Assembly (NCBI RefSeq): GCF_003627755.1
Contig: NZ_CP032695.1
Coordinates: 2,480,001-2,544,000 of the forward strand
DNA length: 64,000 nt
Reading direction: 5' to 3'
Source of the DNA: Rhizobium jaguaris
Lineage (GTDB): Bacteria > Pseudomonadota > Alphaproteobacteria > Rhizobiales > Rhizobiaceae
Of the stretch, positions 1 through 7,523 are shown piece after piece. The translations under genes and the position numbers were made by a program. The notes below the pieces were generated by a model. That model was not told where the DNA came from. It did no database searches and saw only the letters and a program-made list of their open reading frames with translations. Numbering within the stretch: the stretch's first letter is position 1; each line of letters begins with the position of its first letter.

Positions 1-159
1 GTTACTAACCCACGCTTGGGCGCGAGGCGACAAGACGGTAATTTGCCACTCGTTGTTAGCTGTATGGCCGAGGCGAAAGTCACAGCCCTGGTGATGCGGG
101 ACAGAATATCCGGCGCCGGCAAGGAGCGCTTCACCTGTCCGCGTATAAGTCGCATTCAT
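1..159 (-). CDS. Partial gene running off the left edge (unknown)
   Basis: An open minus-strand frame begins with ATG at 157-159 and stays open for 53 codons to base 1, so only the N-terminus is visible. On the coding strand a purine-rich Shine-Dalgarno-like stretch (GAGAAGGGA) lies a few bases before the ATG. The protein starts MNATYTRTGE and is not one I recognise. A FixK/FNR-type palindrome lies about 95 bases upstream (254-267), which supports a real, oxygen-regulated promoter here. Whether the frame continues past the edge cannot be seen. Confidence 0.5.
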   Translation of the reverse strand, partial: MNATYTRTGEALLAGAGYSVPHHQGCDFRLGHTANNEWQITVLSPRAQAWVSN

Positions 160-253
160 GGTTTTCGCATCCCTTCTCGTGCCCGTTGGGGGCGCCAGCT
201 CCTGGCGGCGGTTCTCAGCAGGAGAACGATATGACCGGTCAGGAAAAGCAACA

Positions 254-267
254 TTGATCGGGGTCAA
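254..267 (-). promoter_or_regulatory. FixK/FNR box upstream of the left-edge gene
   Basis: TTGATcgggGTCAA matches the TTGAT-N4-(A/G)TCAA anaerobox. It lies 95-108 bases upstream of the minus-strand ATG at 159, a usual distance for an activator site. The kinase gene ending at 327 reads towards it, so the left-edge gene is the most likely target. Confidence 0.7.
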
Positions 268-326
268 TGAACTGAAGAGATATTCTGGCGCTAATCGAAA
301 CGGCGGCCAGGCATTCTTGGCGGCAG

Positions 327-1853
327 TCATTTTGAAGCCGATCTCACCAATATCTCCTGGCAGATGTCCTTAACGTCCTGGCGAGCGTCGATTTTGTGCC
401 AGGTCATGTCGGAGGAGCGTCGCGCAAGCTGCATCTCCAAAACTTCGACATTAGCGTCGGAAGGGCCGCCTCGACGACCGCTCACGCGCTTCCAAAGCAA
501 TGCGGGATCGGCGTCAAGCCAAAGCCCGTCGAATTGAATGTTTCGGTGACGTGCCGGTGTTTCAATAGCATTTCTGTGGTCGGGATCATCAAAGACTGCG
601 TCGGCAACGACGCATCCGCCGTCCGCAAGAATAATATCGGTGCGCAGGACCATTTCCGCGTAAACCCTCTTGGATATTTCTGGCCGATAAGCAGCCTTCG
701 GAAGGCGGGTTTCGACAGATACACCGTGCATGGCTTTGCGAACGCGATCACTTTCGACAATCCGCGCCCCGGGCGGCACGCCAATGTGGGGAGCAAGCGC
801 TTCTGCAACCGTTGTCTTGCCGGACCCACTCAGTCCGCCAAGGGCGATAAGGCGTGGCGCCTTTGTTTCGAGCAGTTCTTTCGCCAGCTCGAAATACTGC
901 CGCGCTTCGGCGCACAATTCGTCTTTATTCGCCGTTGCGGTTTCGGCTTGGGTCGCGGTGACATGGGCCCTGACCGAAGCGCGGACGGCAAGGAAGAAGG
1001 GAAGAATGATAAACCCGTCCTCATTGTCGGACTCGTCGAAATAGCGGTTCGCAACGAGATTGGCATGATGTTGATGGCCTTCATACCAGAGATCCATAAG
1101 GAGGAAGGCAAGATCATAGAGGACGTCGACCGTGGCGATCTCATCATTGAACTCAATACAGTCAAATAGACGTGGCTGGCCGTCGAGAAGGCAAATATTG
1201 CGCAGATGCAGATCGCCGTGACAACGTCTCACCTTCCGCGCCGCGCTGCGCTCTCGCAATCGTTCTGCGTGCCGCCGGAACGTGTCTCGAAAAAGCTGGC
1301 TGAACGCAGAAAGCTCGTGCTTGGTAAATAGACTGCTGGTGGCGAATCCGGCATCGTTAATATCCAAGACCGCTTCCATCTGAGCAGCACCGTCCACGCC
1401 TTGGGCGACAACGGCATCCTGATGGAATCGCACGATCATACGAGCAGTCGACGTTATGAGCTCATCCGTAAGTTTGTTCGCGGATGCAAGCCTGTCGAAT
1501 AGGAGATCCTGGTCGAACCGAACCATCTCGACGACGGCGTCGACGCACTCGCCGTCCACTGCGAATCCAATGGCTCCGCTCTTGTCCTTAACTAGCGTCT
1601 TGACGCCGAGATAGAGCCCCGGCGCGGTTGCGCCGTTTAATTCCAGCTCCTTTAGGCATGCGTTCAAACGAAGCGGTGCGGTTGAGAAGTCGACGTAAGG
1701 AAGCTTCACTGCCTTCTTCATTTTATAGGCGCGTCCACCCGCCAGGAAGATCCGCGAGATATGCGTTTCGATCACCTCTACGGGCGAGTCGAGGCCGTAG
1801 GATTTCGGATCGCTTAGAAAGGCTATGGCCGCTCGCTGGTCGTCGACAATCAT
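327..1853 (-). CDS. APH-like kinase fused to AAA/P-loop kinase domain
   Basis: The protein has 508 residues from the ATG at 1851-1853, chosen because a GGGAAG Shine-Dalgarno-like sequence precedes it; the frame is open further upstream without a better start. The N-terminal half is an aminoglycoside-phosphotransferase/choline-kinase fold with the catalytic loop HGDLHLRNI at about residues 212-220 and a downstream metal-binding D-IEF segment. The C-terminal third carries a Walker A loop GGLSGSGKTT at about 339-348, like gluconate or zeta-toxin type small-molecule kinases. This two-domain architecture is a widespread, poorly characterised family in proteobacteria. The substrate is unknown; the fusion suggests two successive phosphoryl transfers, but that is inference. 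It is divergent from the cysQ-like gene. Confidence 0.85.
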   Translation of the reverse strand: MIVDDQRAAIAFLSDPKSYGLDSPVEVIETHISRIFLAGGRAYKMKKAVKLPYVDFSTAPLRLNACLKELELNGATAPGLYLGVKTLVKDKSGAIGFAVDGECVDAVVEMVRFDQDLLFDRLASANKLTDELITSTARMIVRFHQDAVVAQGVDGAAQMEAVLDINDAGFATSSLFTKHELSAFSQLFRDTFRRHAERLRERSAARKVRRCHGDLHLRNICLLDGQPRLFDCIEFNDEIATVDVLYDLAFLLMDLWYEGHQHHANLVANRYFDESDNEDGFIILPFFLAVRASVRAHVTATQAETATANKDELCAEARQYFELAKELLETKAPRLIALGGLSGSGKTTVAEALAPHIGVPPGARIVESDRVRKAMHGVSVETRLPKAAYRPEISKRVYAEMVLRTDIILADGGCVVADAVFDDPDHRNAIETPARHRNIQFDGLWLDADPALLWKRVSGRRGGPSDANVEVLEMQLARRSSDMTWHKIDARQDVKDICQEILVRSASK

Positions 1854-2002
1854 TGCTGCTTCCCATCTCTGGCCGGTCATCTGCGCATCGAACCGCCGCC
1901 CTCCCACTTCCCCCAGAAAGGCGGTAGGGCGGCGGCCCGACAACCCCATTGGAACAATACCTCCGAGGCGCCCCTATCAAATCATATCCAACTGCGGACA
2001 CA

Positions 2003-2016
2003 TTGATGAGGATCAA
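2003..2016 (+). promoter_or_regulatory. Perfect FixK/FNR box before cysQ-like gene
   Basis: TTGATgaggATCAA is a perfect anaerobox. It ends 52 bases before the ATG chosen for the CysQ-like gene (2069). Its position inside the longer open frame argues that the real start is downstream, at 2042 or 2069. It could also influence the divergent kinase gene (ATG at 1853). Confidence 0.75.
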
Positions 2017-2068
2017 GGTGCTCATTGACACTGCGCTTAGGATGTCACGTCGAAGCTCATGCGTGGAG

Positions 2069-2890
2069 ATGCAAGTGCCTCATCGGTCCCGAGAACAATT
2101 GATTCAGGCTTTATTGCCATCCGTTCGCCGCGCCGGCGACCTCGCGATGATGCGATGGAAGACCGTCAATCAGGTGATGACAAAGCCGGATGGGTCACCT
2201 GTTACCGTGGCCGATCTCGAATGTAGCACGCTATTGTGTGAAGCCTGCAAACAACTCGACGCAGATATTCCAGTTCTAAGCGAAGAGAATTCTGCTTCCT
2301 TGTTCGCAGTTGATGGCCCAATGTTCGTTATTGATCCGATCGACGGAACCAAGGAATTCATTGCCGGCAGAAGAGACTTCACCATCAACATCGCCTTGAT
2401 CGAGAAAAACCTCCCGACTGCTGCAATCCTATACGCTCCTGCTCATCGCCGCCTTTTCTTTTCCGACGGCATGGGACGAGCCTTCGAGGAGGATGGCAAG
2501 GGCCATCGTCGACAGCTTCCGCCGCTCGCCAAAGCCAACGAAGCGCCGCGCATTGTCATCAGCCGTTCCCATCTGGACGAAAGGACGCGCTTGCTGTTGA
2601 CCAAGCTTCAGCCGTCGTCAGTCCGACATATGGGATCTTCGTTGAAGTTCGCCCTCATTGCCGCGGGTGAGGCAGATTTTTATCCACGCTTGTCGCCGAC
2701 AATGATCTGGGACTGCGCAGCCGGCCAAGCCCTGATCGGCGCTGTGGGGGGTGTGGTATTGCGGCCGGATGGCAAACAACTTCAATGTGATCTCGAGGAT
2801 GGGACAATGATCGAAGGCTTCGTGCCCAGCGCAACTGCGGAACTCGCCCTTGCTGCGGTCGAGATCGTCGGATCGACGGCGGTCAGCTGA
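2069..2890 (+). CDS. cysQ: 3'(2'),5'-bisphosphate nucleotidase, CysQ-like
   Basis: An inositol-monophosphatase superfamily protein of 273 residues. Metal-binding motifs are SEEN at 71-74 and DPIDGT at 89-94, followed by KEF, the pattern typical of CysQ; a C-terminal WDCAAGQALI motif completes the Mg site. CysQ removes the 3'-phosphate from PAP/PAPS made during sulfate activation. The frame is open upstream (to a TTG at 1949 and ATGs at 2006 and 2042). ATG 2069 gives the normal family length and leaves the FNR box at 2003-2016 in the promoter. Family is certain; PAP specificity rather than another inositol-phosphate-like substrate is inferred. Confidence 0.85.
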   Translation: MQVPHRSREQLIQALLPSVRRAGDLAMMRWKTVNQVMTKPDGSPVTVADLECSTLLCEACKQLDADIPVLSEENSASLFAVDGPMFVIDPIDGTKEFIAGRRDFTINIALIEKNLPTAAILYAPAHRRLFFSDGMGRAFEEDGKGHRRQLPPLAKANEAPRIVISRSHLDERTRLLLTKLQPSSVRHMGSSLKFALIAAGEADFYPRLSPTMIWDCAAGQALIGAVGGVVLRPDGKQLQCDLEDGTMIEGFVPSATAELALAAVEIVGSTAVS

Positions 2891-3022
2891 GGTTCCACTG
2901 GTCAACTGTCGCTGGGAAGTGGCTTTCCTACATCAGGATCCAGAGCCCCTCCCCGCTCTCGCAACTAAGACCGAAATTGACCGGCATCAACACATGATCT
3001 CGAGTTTCGTCTAAATTGGAGT

Positions 3023-3043
3023 CAGTGTGAACTGGTCACACTG
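3023..3043. repeat. Perfect 8-bp inverted repeat upstream of ATPase zeta gene
   Basis: CAGTGTGA and TCACACTG are exact reverse complements separated by 5 bases. The repeat ends just before the GGAGGAGC ribosome-binding site of the zeta gene (ATG at 3056). It could be an operator or a 5' leader hairpin; no family assignment is possible by eye. Confidence 0.6.
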
Positions 3044-3055
3044 GAGGAGCTTTTC

Positions 3056-3373
3056 ATGAACATTTTTGAAGAACGGGAAGAAGCGGCCGAAAGAGAATAT
3101 GTCATGAGGCTTGAGCAGTCGTTCCATATCAGGGCTAAGCGCGACAGGATGCTGGCTCTCTGGGCCGCCGATCTGATCGGCCGGCAGGATTTCGACGCCT
3201 ATTTCGGTGAAATCATCACCGCCGATTTGGCCGAACCCGGGGATGAGGGGCTGTTTTCCAAACTCCGGTCGGATCTGCAATCGGCAGGCGCCTCAATCGA
3301 CGAAAAAGGCCTGCGCGAGAAGATGCGCCAACTTCTGTTCGAGGCAGCGGAACAGGTTGCCAGCTCCGGCTAA
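3056..3373 (+). CDS. ATP synthase inhibitor subunit zeta (DUF1476)
   Basis: A 105-residue charged, helical protein that matches the alphaproteobacterial DUF1476 family by eye: an N-terminal FEEREEAAEREY segment, then AKRDRMLALWAADLIG, then a C-terminal helical domain. The Paracoccus member is the zeta subunit, whose N-terminus inhibits F1-ATPase hydrolysis, conserving ATP when respiration slows. A strong GGAGGAGC Shine-Dalgarno lies 7 bases before the ATG. It stands alone between cysQ and the convergent hybrid FixL gene. Its presence beside oxygen-responsive genes fits a role when proton motive force falls. Most rhizobia carry a core zeta gene, so this may be a second copy. Confidence 0.85.
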   Translation: MNIFEEREEAAEREYVMRLEQSFHIRAKRDRMLALWAADLIGRQDFDAYFGEIITADLAEPGDEGLFSKLRSDLQSAGASIDEKGLREKMRQLLFEAAEQVASSG

Positions 3374-3415
3374 CAAAATGCTGCAACTGGTCTCATTTCG
3401 CTCCGCTTAGATGCG

Positions 3416-5338
3416 TCAATCAAGCAGTTCGCGCAGACGAGTGGCGAGTTCGTGGGCGGTGTAAGGTTTCTTGAGCCAGCTTCCCGCCTCGGCAAGTTCC
3501 CGGCCGGCTATCGTCGGCTCGGCGTAACCGGAGGTGAACAATATCTTGATGCTCGGGCGCAATGCCCGAACCTTCTGGGCCAATTCGTCGCCCGTCATGC
3601 CGCCCGGCATGACGACATCGGTAAAGAGAAGCGCGACGTCGGGATTGTCTTCGAACAGCTTCAATGCCTCGGCGCCGTTTGCCGCTTCTATGACTGTATA
3701 GCCAGCATCCAGCAGCCGCGACACGGCAACGCGCCGAACACGAGCATCGTCTTCGACGACGAGGATGCACTCGGAGCCGCGAGGAACATGCTGTCGCCTA
3801 CCCATTTCCGAAGGTTCCGCCGGCTGGCTGGATTGCACTTTCTGCGCCGCCGGCAGGAAGATGCGAACGCTCGTTCCCTGCCCGATCTCGCTATAGAGCT
3901 GGATATGGCCACCCGATTGCTTCGCAAAACCGTAAACCATGCTGAGGCCAAGGCCGGTCCCGGACCCCATTCCTTTCGTCGTGAAGAATGGCTCGAAGGC
4001 ATGCTCCCGGACCTCGCTCGACATCCCGACACCGGTATCGGTTACGGAGATGAGCACAAATTCGCCGGTTCTGACCTGCGGATACATCTGGGCATAGTCG
4101 GCATCGAGCCGCAAGCGGGAAATCTCGATCGACAGAAGACCGCCGCGCGGCATGGCGTCGCGCGCATTGAGCGCAAGATTGAGAAGGGCGTTCTGCAATT
4201 GCGACGCGTCGACAAGCGCTTCGTTCATGCCGCCCGTAACCACGGTTCGCAATTCGATGCTTTCGCCGAGCGATCGTCGTAGAAGATCGGAAAAACCGGC
4301 GACAAGCTGCCCGATATCGACAAGCTTCGGATTGAGCGGCTGGCGACGGCCAAATGCCAGGAGCTGGCCCGTCAGCTTGGCCCCGTCTTCGGCGGCCGCC
4401 TGCGCCTCCGACAATAGCGACAGCAGCTTCTGATCCTGAAGCTTTCCTTCGATCATTTCCAAATTGCCGCTGATGACGGTGAGCAGATTGTTGAAGTCAT
4501 GCGCCAGCCCGCCGGTCAATTGGCCCACGGCTTCCATTTTTTGGGCCTGTCGCAGCTCTTCCTCGATCTTGTGCCGGCTGGTCAGGTCGCGCACGAAACC
4601 GGTAAAGATGCGCTTCCCGTTGGCAACAGCTTCGCCGACCGATAGCTCCATAGGAAAGATCGTGCCGTCCTTGCGTTGTCCTCTGACAACGCGGCCGTAG
4701 CCGATAATGCGCCGCTCACCAGTGGTCAGATAGTGGTTGATGTAGCCGTCATGTGCCTCGCGGTCCGGTGAAGGCATCAGAATACGGACATTTTTTCCGT
4801 CGACCTCATCGGCCGTATATCCGAACAAGCTCTCCGCCGCCGCACTGAAGGATGTGATCATGCCGGCCTCATCGATAACGATCATCGATTCCGGGACGGT
4901 TGCCAGAATCGAGCGCAGGTGCGCCTCGCGCTCGGCGAGATCCGCCTGAATTCGCTTCAAGTCGCTGATATCATTGTTGGTCTGTACGATGAGCTGTCGG
5001 GTTGGATCGATCGAGAACGCCGTCACCCACCGACTGGCAACCACAATGGGCCGGCCGTCCTTATGACGATGAACGAGCTCACCTTGCCAGACGCCATGCC
5101 GGGCGACAGTCTGGCGTATCTGATCGAGAGGTTCCGGCGTGACAGTCGCAAGCAGCTCATGAACAACCCGGCCGACCGCTTCTTCACGGCTCCAGCCGTA
5201 AAGCCGTTCGCATCCGGTCGTCCATCGGCCGATGACACCATCGAAACCATGAATGATGATGTTCGCGCCATCGAGTACGCGAGCAATCTCCTCCAGTCCG
5301 CCTTCTCTTGCCTGCGCCAATGTCGACTGCTCGTTCAT
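3416..5338 (-). CDS. Hybrid FixL-type heme-PAS sensor histidine kinase/receiver
   Basis: 640 residues: PAS1 (about 15-125), PAS2 (about 140-255), HisKA with phospho-acceptor H280 in GGLAHDFNN, HATPase with N, G1 (DTGVGM), F and G2 (GTGLGL) boxes to about 500, then a receiver from about 525 with phospho-acceptor D574. PAS2 has the FixL heme-pocket signature: the proximal histidine is H196 in AHDGY, and R216 in IIGYGR corresponds to Bradyrhizobium FixL R220, which contacts bound O2. The position of FixL R206 is histidine (H202). No membrane segments are seen, unlike the FixL of S. meliloti. This architecture is the hybrid FixL of R. etli and R. leguminosarum, which signals to FxkR rather than FixJ. 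It lies 21 bases downstream of fixK on the same strand, so the two are probably co-transcribed. Confidence 0.9.
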   Translation of the reverse strand: MNEQSTLAQAREGGLEEIARVLDGANIIIHGFDGVIGRWTTGCERLYGWSREEAVGRVVHELLATVTPEPLDQIRQTVARHGVWQGELVHRHKDGRPIVVASRWVTAFSIDPTRQLIVQTNNDISDLKRIQADLAEREAHLRSILATVPESMIVIDEAGMITSFSAAAESLFGYTADEVDGKNVRILMPSPDREAHDGYINHYLTTGERRIIGYGRVVRGQRKDGTIFPMELSVGEAVANGKRIFTGFVRDLTSRHKIEEELRQAQKMEAVGQLTGGLAHDFNNLLTVISGNLEMIEGKLQDQKLLSLLSEAQAAAEDGAKLTGQLLAFGRRQPLNPKLVDIGQLVAGFSDLLRRSLGESIELRTVVTGGMNEALVDASQLQNALLNLALNARDAMPRGGLLSIEISRLRLDADYAQMYPQVRTGEFVLISVTDTGVGMSSEVREHAFEPFFTTKGMGSGTGLGLSMVYGFAKQSGGHIQLYSEIGQGTSVRIFLPAAQKVQSSQPAEPSEMGRRQHVPRGSECILVVEDDARVRRVAVSRLLDAGYTVIEAANGAEALKLFEDNPDVALLFTDVVMPGGMTGDELAQKVRALRPSIKILFTSGYAEPTIAGRELAEAGSWLKKPYTAHELATRLRELLD

Positions 5339-5359
5339 TTTGGTTTCGCTTGTCTTCGC

Positions 5360-6115
5360 TTAGTGGCGCCGTCCTGTGCTGTCAAAGGCCACGACGATCG
5401 AATTGCCGTCGTGGCATTCATCTCCGTCGCCTGCAAGATGTGCGAGCGTCCCTGGTTTTGCAATACGAATGGAATGGCGGCCAGCCGAGCTGACGACGCC
5501 TTTATTCGTCAGCTTCGTCATCGTCCTCGAGATGGTCTCGATTGTCAGTCCAAGATAATCGGCAATATCGAGGCGGGTCATCGGTAGGTCTATGACGCTG
5601 GCCGAGCGCTCTTGCTCACGCTTGCGCCGCAGCTGCTGCAGCAGAAAGCTGCAAAGTCTCTCCTCGGCATTCTTGCACGACAGCAACACCATCTGATCCT
5701 GGGCCGCGGCCATCTCGTCACATAGCCGCGCAAAGAGCTGCGGCCTCAGTTCCGGCGAACCGCTGACGGCCTCGTCGAAGGCTTTGCGGGCAAAGCGGCG
5801 GAGTTTGACCGGGGTCACTGCTTCGGCACTGTAGAGATAGTGATTCTTGAGCGACACACCGACGAGATCGCCGGAATACAGAAAGCCTGTGATGACGCGT
5901 CTGCCGTCCGCCATGATCTTGAAAATACGTAGAACACCTTCGACAACCTCGAAGAGATGTCTTGCCGGATCACTCTCGAAAAACAACGACTCACCGGCGT
6001 CCAACTGTTCCACCGGCTGCTTCCTGAACAGCGATTGCAGGCAAATCGGTTCTTCGCCGAAAACGACCGTTTCACTATAGTTCGGAGCCTGTACTGCATA
6101 GCCGGCCTGCAACAT
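5360..6115 (-). CDS. fixK: FixK-type Crp/Fnr transcription regulator
   Basis: 251 residues from the ATG at 6113-6115, chosen for its GAGAGGGA ribosome-binding site; the frame is open further upstream without support. An N-terminal cyclic-nucleotide-binding-like fold is followed by a dimerisation helix and a C-terminal helix-turn-helix with TRLDIADYLGLTIETISRTM. E--SR in the recognition helix predicts binding to TTGAT-N4-ATCAA half sites. Only one cysteine (C25) occurs in the N-terminal region, so the Fe-S cysteine cluster of FNR/FnrN is absent and oxygen sensing must come from the FixL pathway. A K-box (6208-6223) lies about 93 bases upstream. It is the likely activator of the many boxes in this window. 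Confidence 0.9.
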   Translation of the reverse strand: MLQAGYAVQAPNYSETVVFGEEPICLQSLFRKQPVEQLDAGESLFFESDPARHLFEVVEGVLRIFKIMADGRRVITGFLYSGDLVGVSLKNHYLYSAEAVTPVKLRRFARKAFDEAVSGSPELRPQLFARLCDEMAAAQDQMVLLSCKNAEERLCSFLLQQLRRKREQERSASVIDLPMTRLDIADYLGLTIETISRTMTKLTNKGVVSSAGRHSIRIAKPGTLAHLAGDGDECHDGNSIVVAFDSTGRRH

Positions 6116-6207
6116 GACAATCCCTCTCAAATGTTTTGTCGATGTTGGATAATTGATCGTCCGTGGGTGACAGCCGAATGCCGCGCGTGTTAGAAATGGC
6201 GCGATTT

Positions 6208-6223
6208 TGTAACGGATTGTCAC
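6208..6223 (-). promoter_or_regulatory. K-box (FxkR binding site) of the fixK promoter
   Basis: On the minus strand the sequence reads GTGACA-ATCC-GTTACA, a direct hexamer repeat with 4-base spacing. It fits the K-box GTTACA-N4-GTTACA that I recall as the FxkR target upstream of fixK in R. etli, with one difference in the first half. It points towards fixK, about 93-108 bases before its ATG, in the intergenic region shared with divergent fxkR. Seen directly: the repeat. Known: OmpR-type regulators bind direct repeats. Inferred: occupancy by FxkR. Confidence 0.75.
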
Positions 6224-6261
6224 AGGGCGGCGCGGCCTGCATTTATCTGGAATTTATCGTG

Positions 6262-6987
6262 ATGGCCTCCGACCAGCTGCGGCGTGAGCATGTGCTTGTA
6301 GTAGATGACGATCCGAGAATTCGGCAGATGCTGACCCGATATTTCGAGGACGAAGGATATGCCGTCAGCGCCGTGTCAGGCGGCGTCGAAATGCGTGTGC
6401 GCCTGCGGCAGGAGAGTTTCGACATCATCCTGTTGGATCTGGTCCTGCCCGGAGGGGAAGATGGGCTGGATCTCGCGCGTGAAATTCGCACGCAGTCCGA
6501 CATTCCGATCATGATGCTCACCGGCCGGGACGACGTGGTGGACCGGATCGTCGGTATCGAGGTCGGAGCTGACGACTATATCGCCAAGCCTTTCCACCTC
6601 AGGGAAGTGCACGCACGCCTGAAATCGATCCTTCGACGGCGGCAGCCTGTCGCCAAGGCTCCGGAGAGCAGCACCGGCGAAATCATCCGCTTCGAAGGCT
6701 GGCAACTGGACGTCGCGAAGCGTCAGCTGCTGGCGGCGGATGGCGGCGAAGTCGAATTGACCACTGGCGAATTCGACATGCTCGTCGTTTTCGTCCGGCA
6801 TGCCGGACGCGTCCTCGGCCGGGAGCTGCTGATGGATCTCACCCGCGGTCGCAATCTCGAAGCTTTTGACCGGACGATCGATGCTCAGATCGCGCGGTTG
6901 CGCAGGAAGATCGAAATCGATCCCAAACATCCGCAATTGATCAAATCGATACGTGGCGTCGGCTACGTGTTTACAGGCAAAGTGTAA
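6262..6987 (+). CDS. fxkR: OmpR-type response regulator FxkR
   Basis: 241 residues. The receiver domain has acidic residues DDD near 15-17, phospho-acceptor D59 in LLDLVLPGG and the conserved lysine in IAKPF; a C-terminal winged-helix (Trans_reg_C) domain ends with RTIDAQIARLRRKIE and IRGVGYVF. ATG 6262 is chosen because the receiver begins right after it (REHVLVVDDD); longer frames add unsupported sequence. It is divergent from fixK, with the K-box between them. In R. etli CFN42 FxkR connects hybrid FixL to fixK expression, and here kinase, regulator and target gene are adjacent. No FixJ-like gene is present in the window. Confidence 0.85.
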   Translation: MASDQLRREHVLVVDDDPRIRQMLTRYFEDEGYAVSAVSGGVEMRVRLRQESFDIILLDLVLPGGEDGLDLAREIRTQSDIPIMMLTGRDDVVDRIVGIEVGADDYIAKPFHLREVHARLKSILRRRQPVAKAPESSTGEIIRFEGWQLDVAKRQLLAADGGEVELTTGEFDMLVVFVRHAGRVLGRELLMDLTRGRNLEAFDRTIDAQIARLRRKIEIDPKHPQLIKSIRGVGYVFTGKV

Positions 6988-7012
6988 CCGGCACACCTGA
7001 AGGCGTCGAAGA

Positions 7013-7453
7013 TCAACGGGCCCGATCGGCGACACAAACCATCAAGCCGTGATCCAGGCGGTTGAATTGTGTCTCGTCCCGCATCCGCTGCCAATTGTCC
7101 GAATCCTGATTCCAGAAGCGAACCCCCGCGCATTTCAGTTCTTTGGCCCGCGAGTTGATGCTTGCAAACAAACCTTCGGCGACGCCATACTCATCGGCGG
7201 CACTTGTGGCACAAAGAAAAATGACGTCGAGCAGCGCCCCTAGGATGGGATGCTTGAAGTGCCTATAGATGCTGAGGCCCTGTATATATCGGCGCGGGTT
7301 GACAGCTACGAGGATTTCTTCGCGCCGGAAGGCATCGGAGGCCATCCGGTGCCAGCTTGCCAGGTCAAGAGCCGGGACAGCCGCTTGGATGAGCGGGTAG
7401 GCCCGCTCGATCTGATCGGATTGCAGCAAAGCGACGTCGTAAGTTCCCACCAT
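7013..7453 (-). CDS. Hypothetical protein, GNAT-like fold possible
   Basis: 146 residues from the ATG at 7451-7453, preceded by GGGAGGGGAAG. I do not recognise a named family. The order of segments (ILVAVN..YIQGLSIYR, LDVIFLC, AEGLFASINSRAKELKCAGVRFW, RMRDETQFNRLDHGLMV) resembles a GNAT acetyltransferase core, but the canonical acetyl-CoA loop (Q/R-x-x-G-x-G/A) is not obvious, so catalysis is uncertain. It ends 25 bases after the end of fxkR (convergent). A terminator separates it from the usp gene upstream, so it likely has its own promoter between 7454 and about 7490. Confidence 0.7.
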   Translation of the reverse strand: MVGTYDVALLQSDQIERAYPLIQAAVPALDLASWHRMASDAFRREEILVAVNPRRYIQGLSIYRHFKHPILGALLDVIFLCATSAADEYGVAEGLFASINSRAKELKCAGVRFWNQDSDNWQRMRDETQFNRLDHGLMVCVADRAR

Positions 7454-7485
7454 CTTCCCCTCCCATGCATCTGTTGATGTCATGA

Positions 7486-7519
7486 TAAAAACTGGAGGAC
7501 GCGAAGGCGCCCTCCAGTT
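7486..7519 (-). terminator. Intrinsic terminator after tandem usp gene
   Basis: Arms at 7490-7498 and 7511-7519 (AACTGGAGG / CCTCCAGTT) form a 9-bp stem with a 12-base loop. On the minus strand the second arm runs directly into a U-rich tract (TTTTTA). It begins 4 bases after the usp stop codon, so it ends that transcript. Confidence 0.85.
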
Positions 7520-7523
7520 CGTT

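Noticed and set aside
231..257. Tiny frame after a good AGGAGAACGAT ribosome-binding-like sequence
   Set aside because: Only 8 codons before a stop, and its end runs into the FixK box; no evidence that it is translated.
4919..5587. Long open frame on the plus strand antisense to the hybrid FixL and fixK genes
   Set aside because: It mirrors high-GC codon structure of the real genes, spans two of them, and has no family resemblance or ribosome-binding site.
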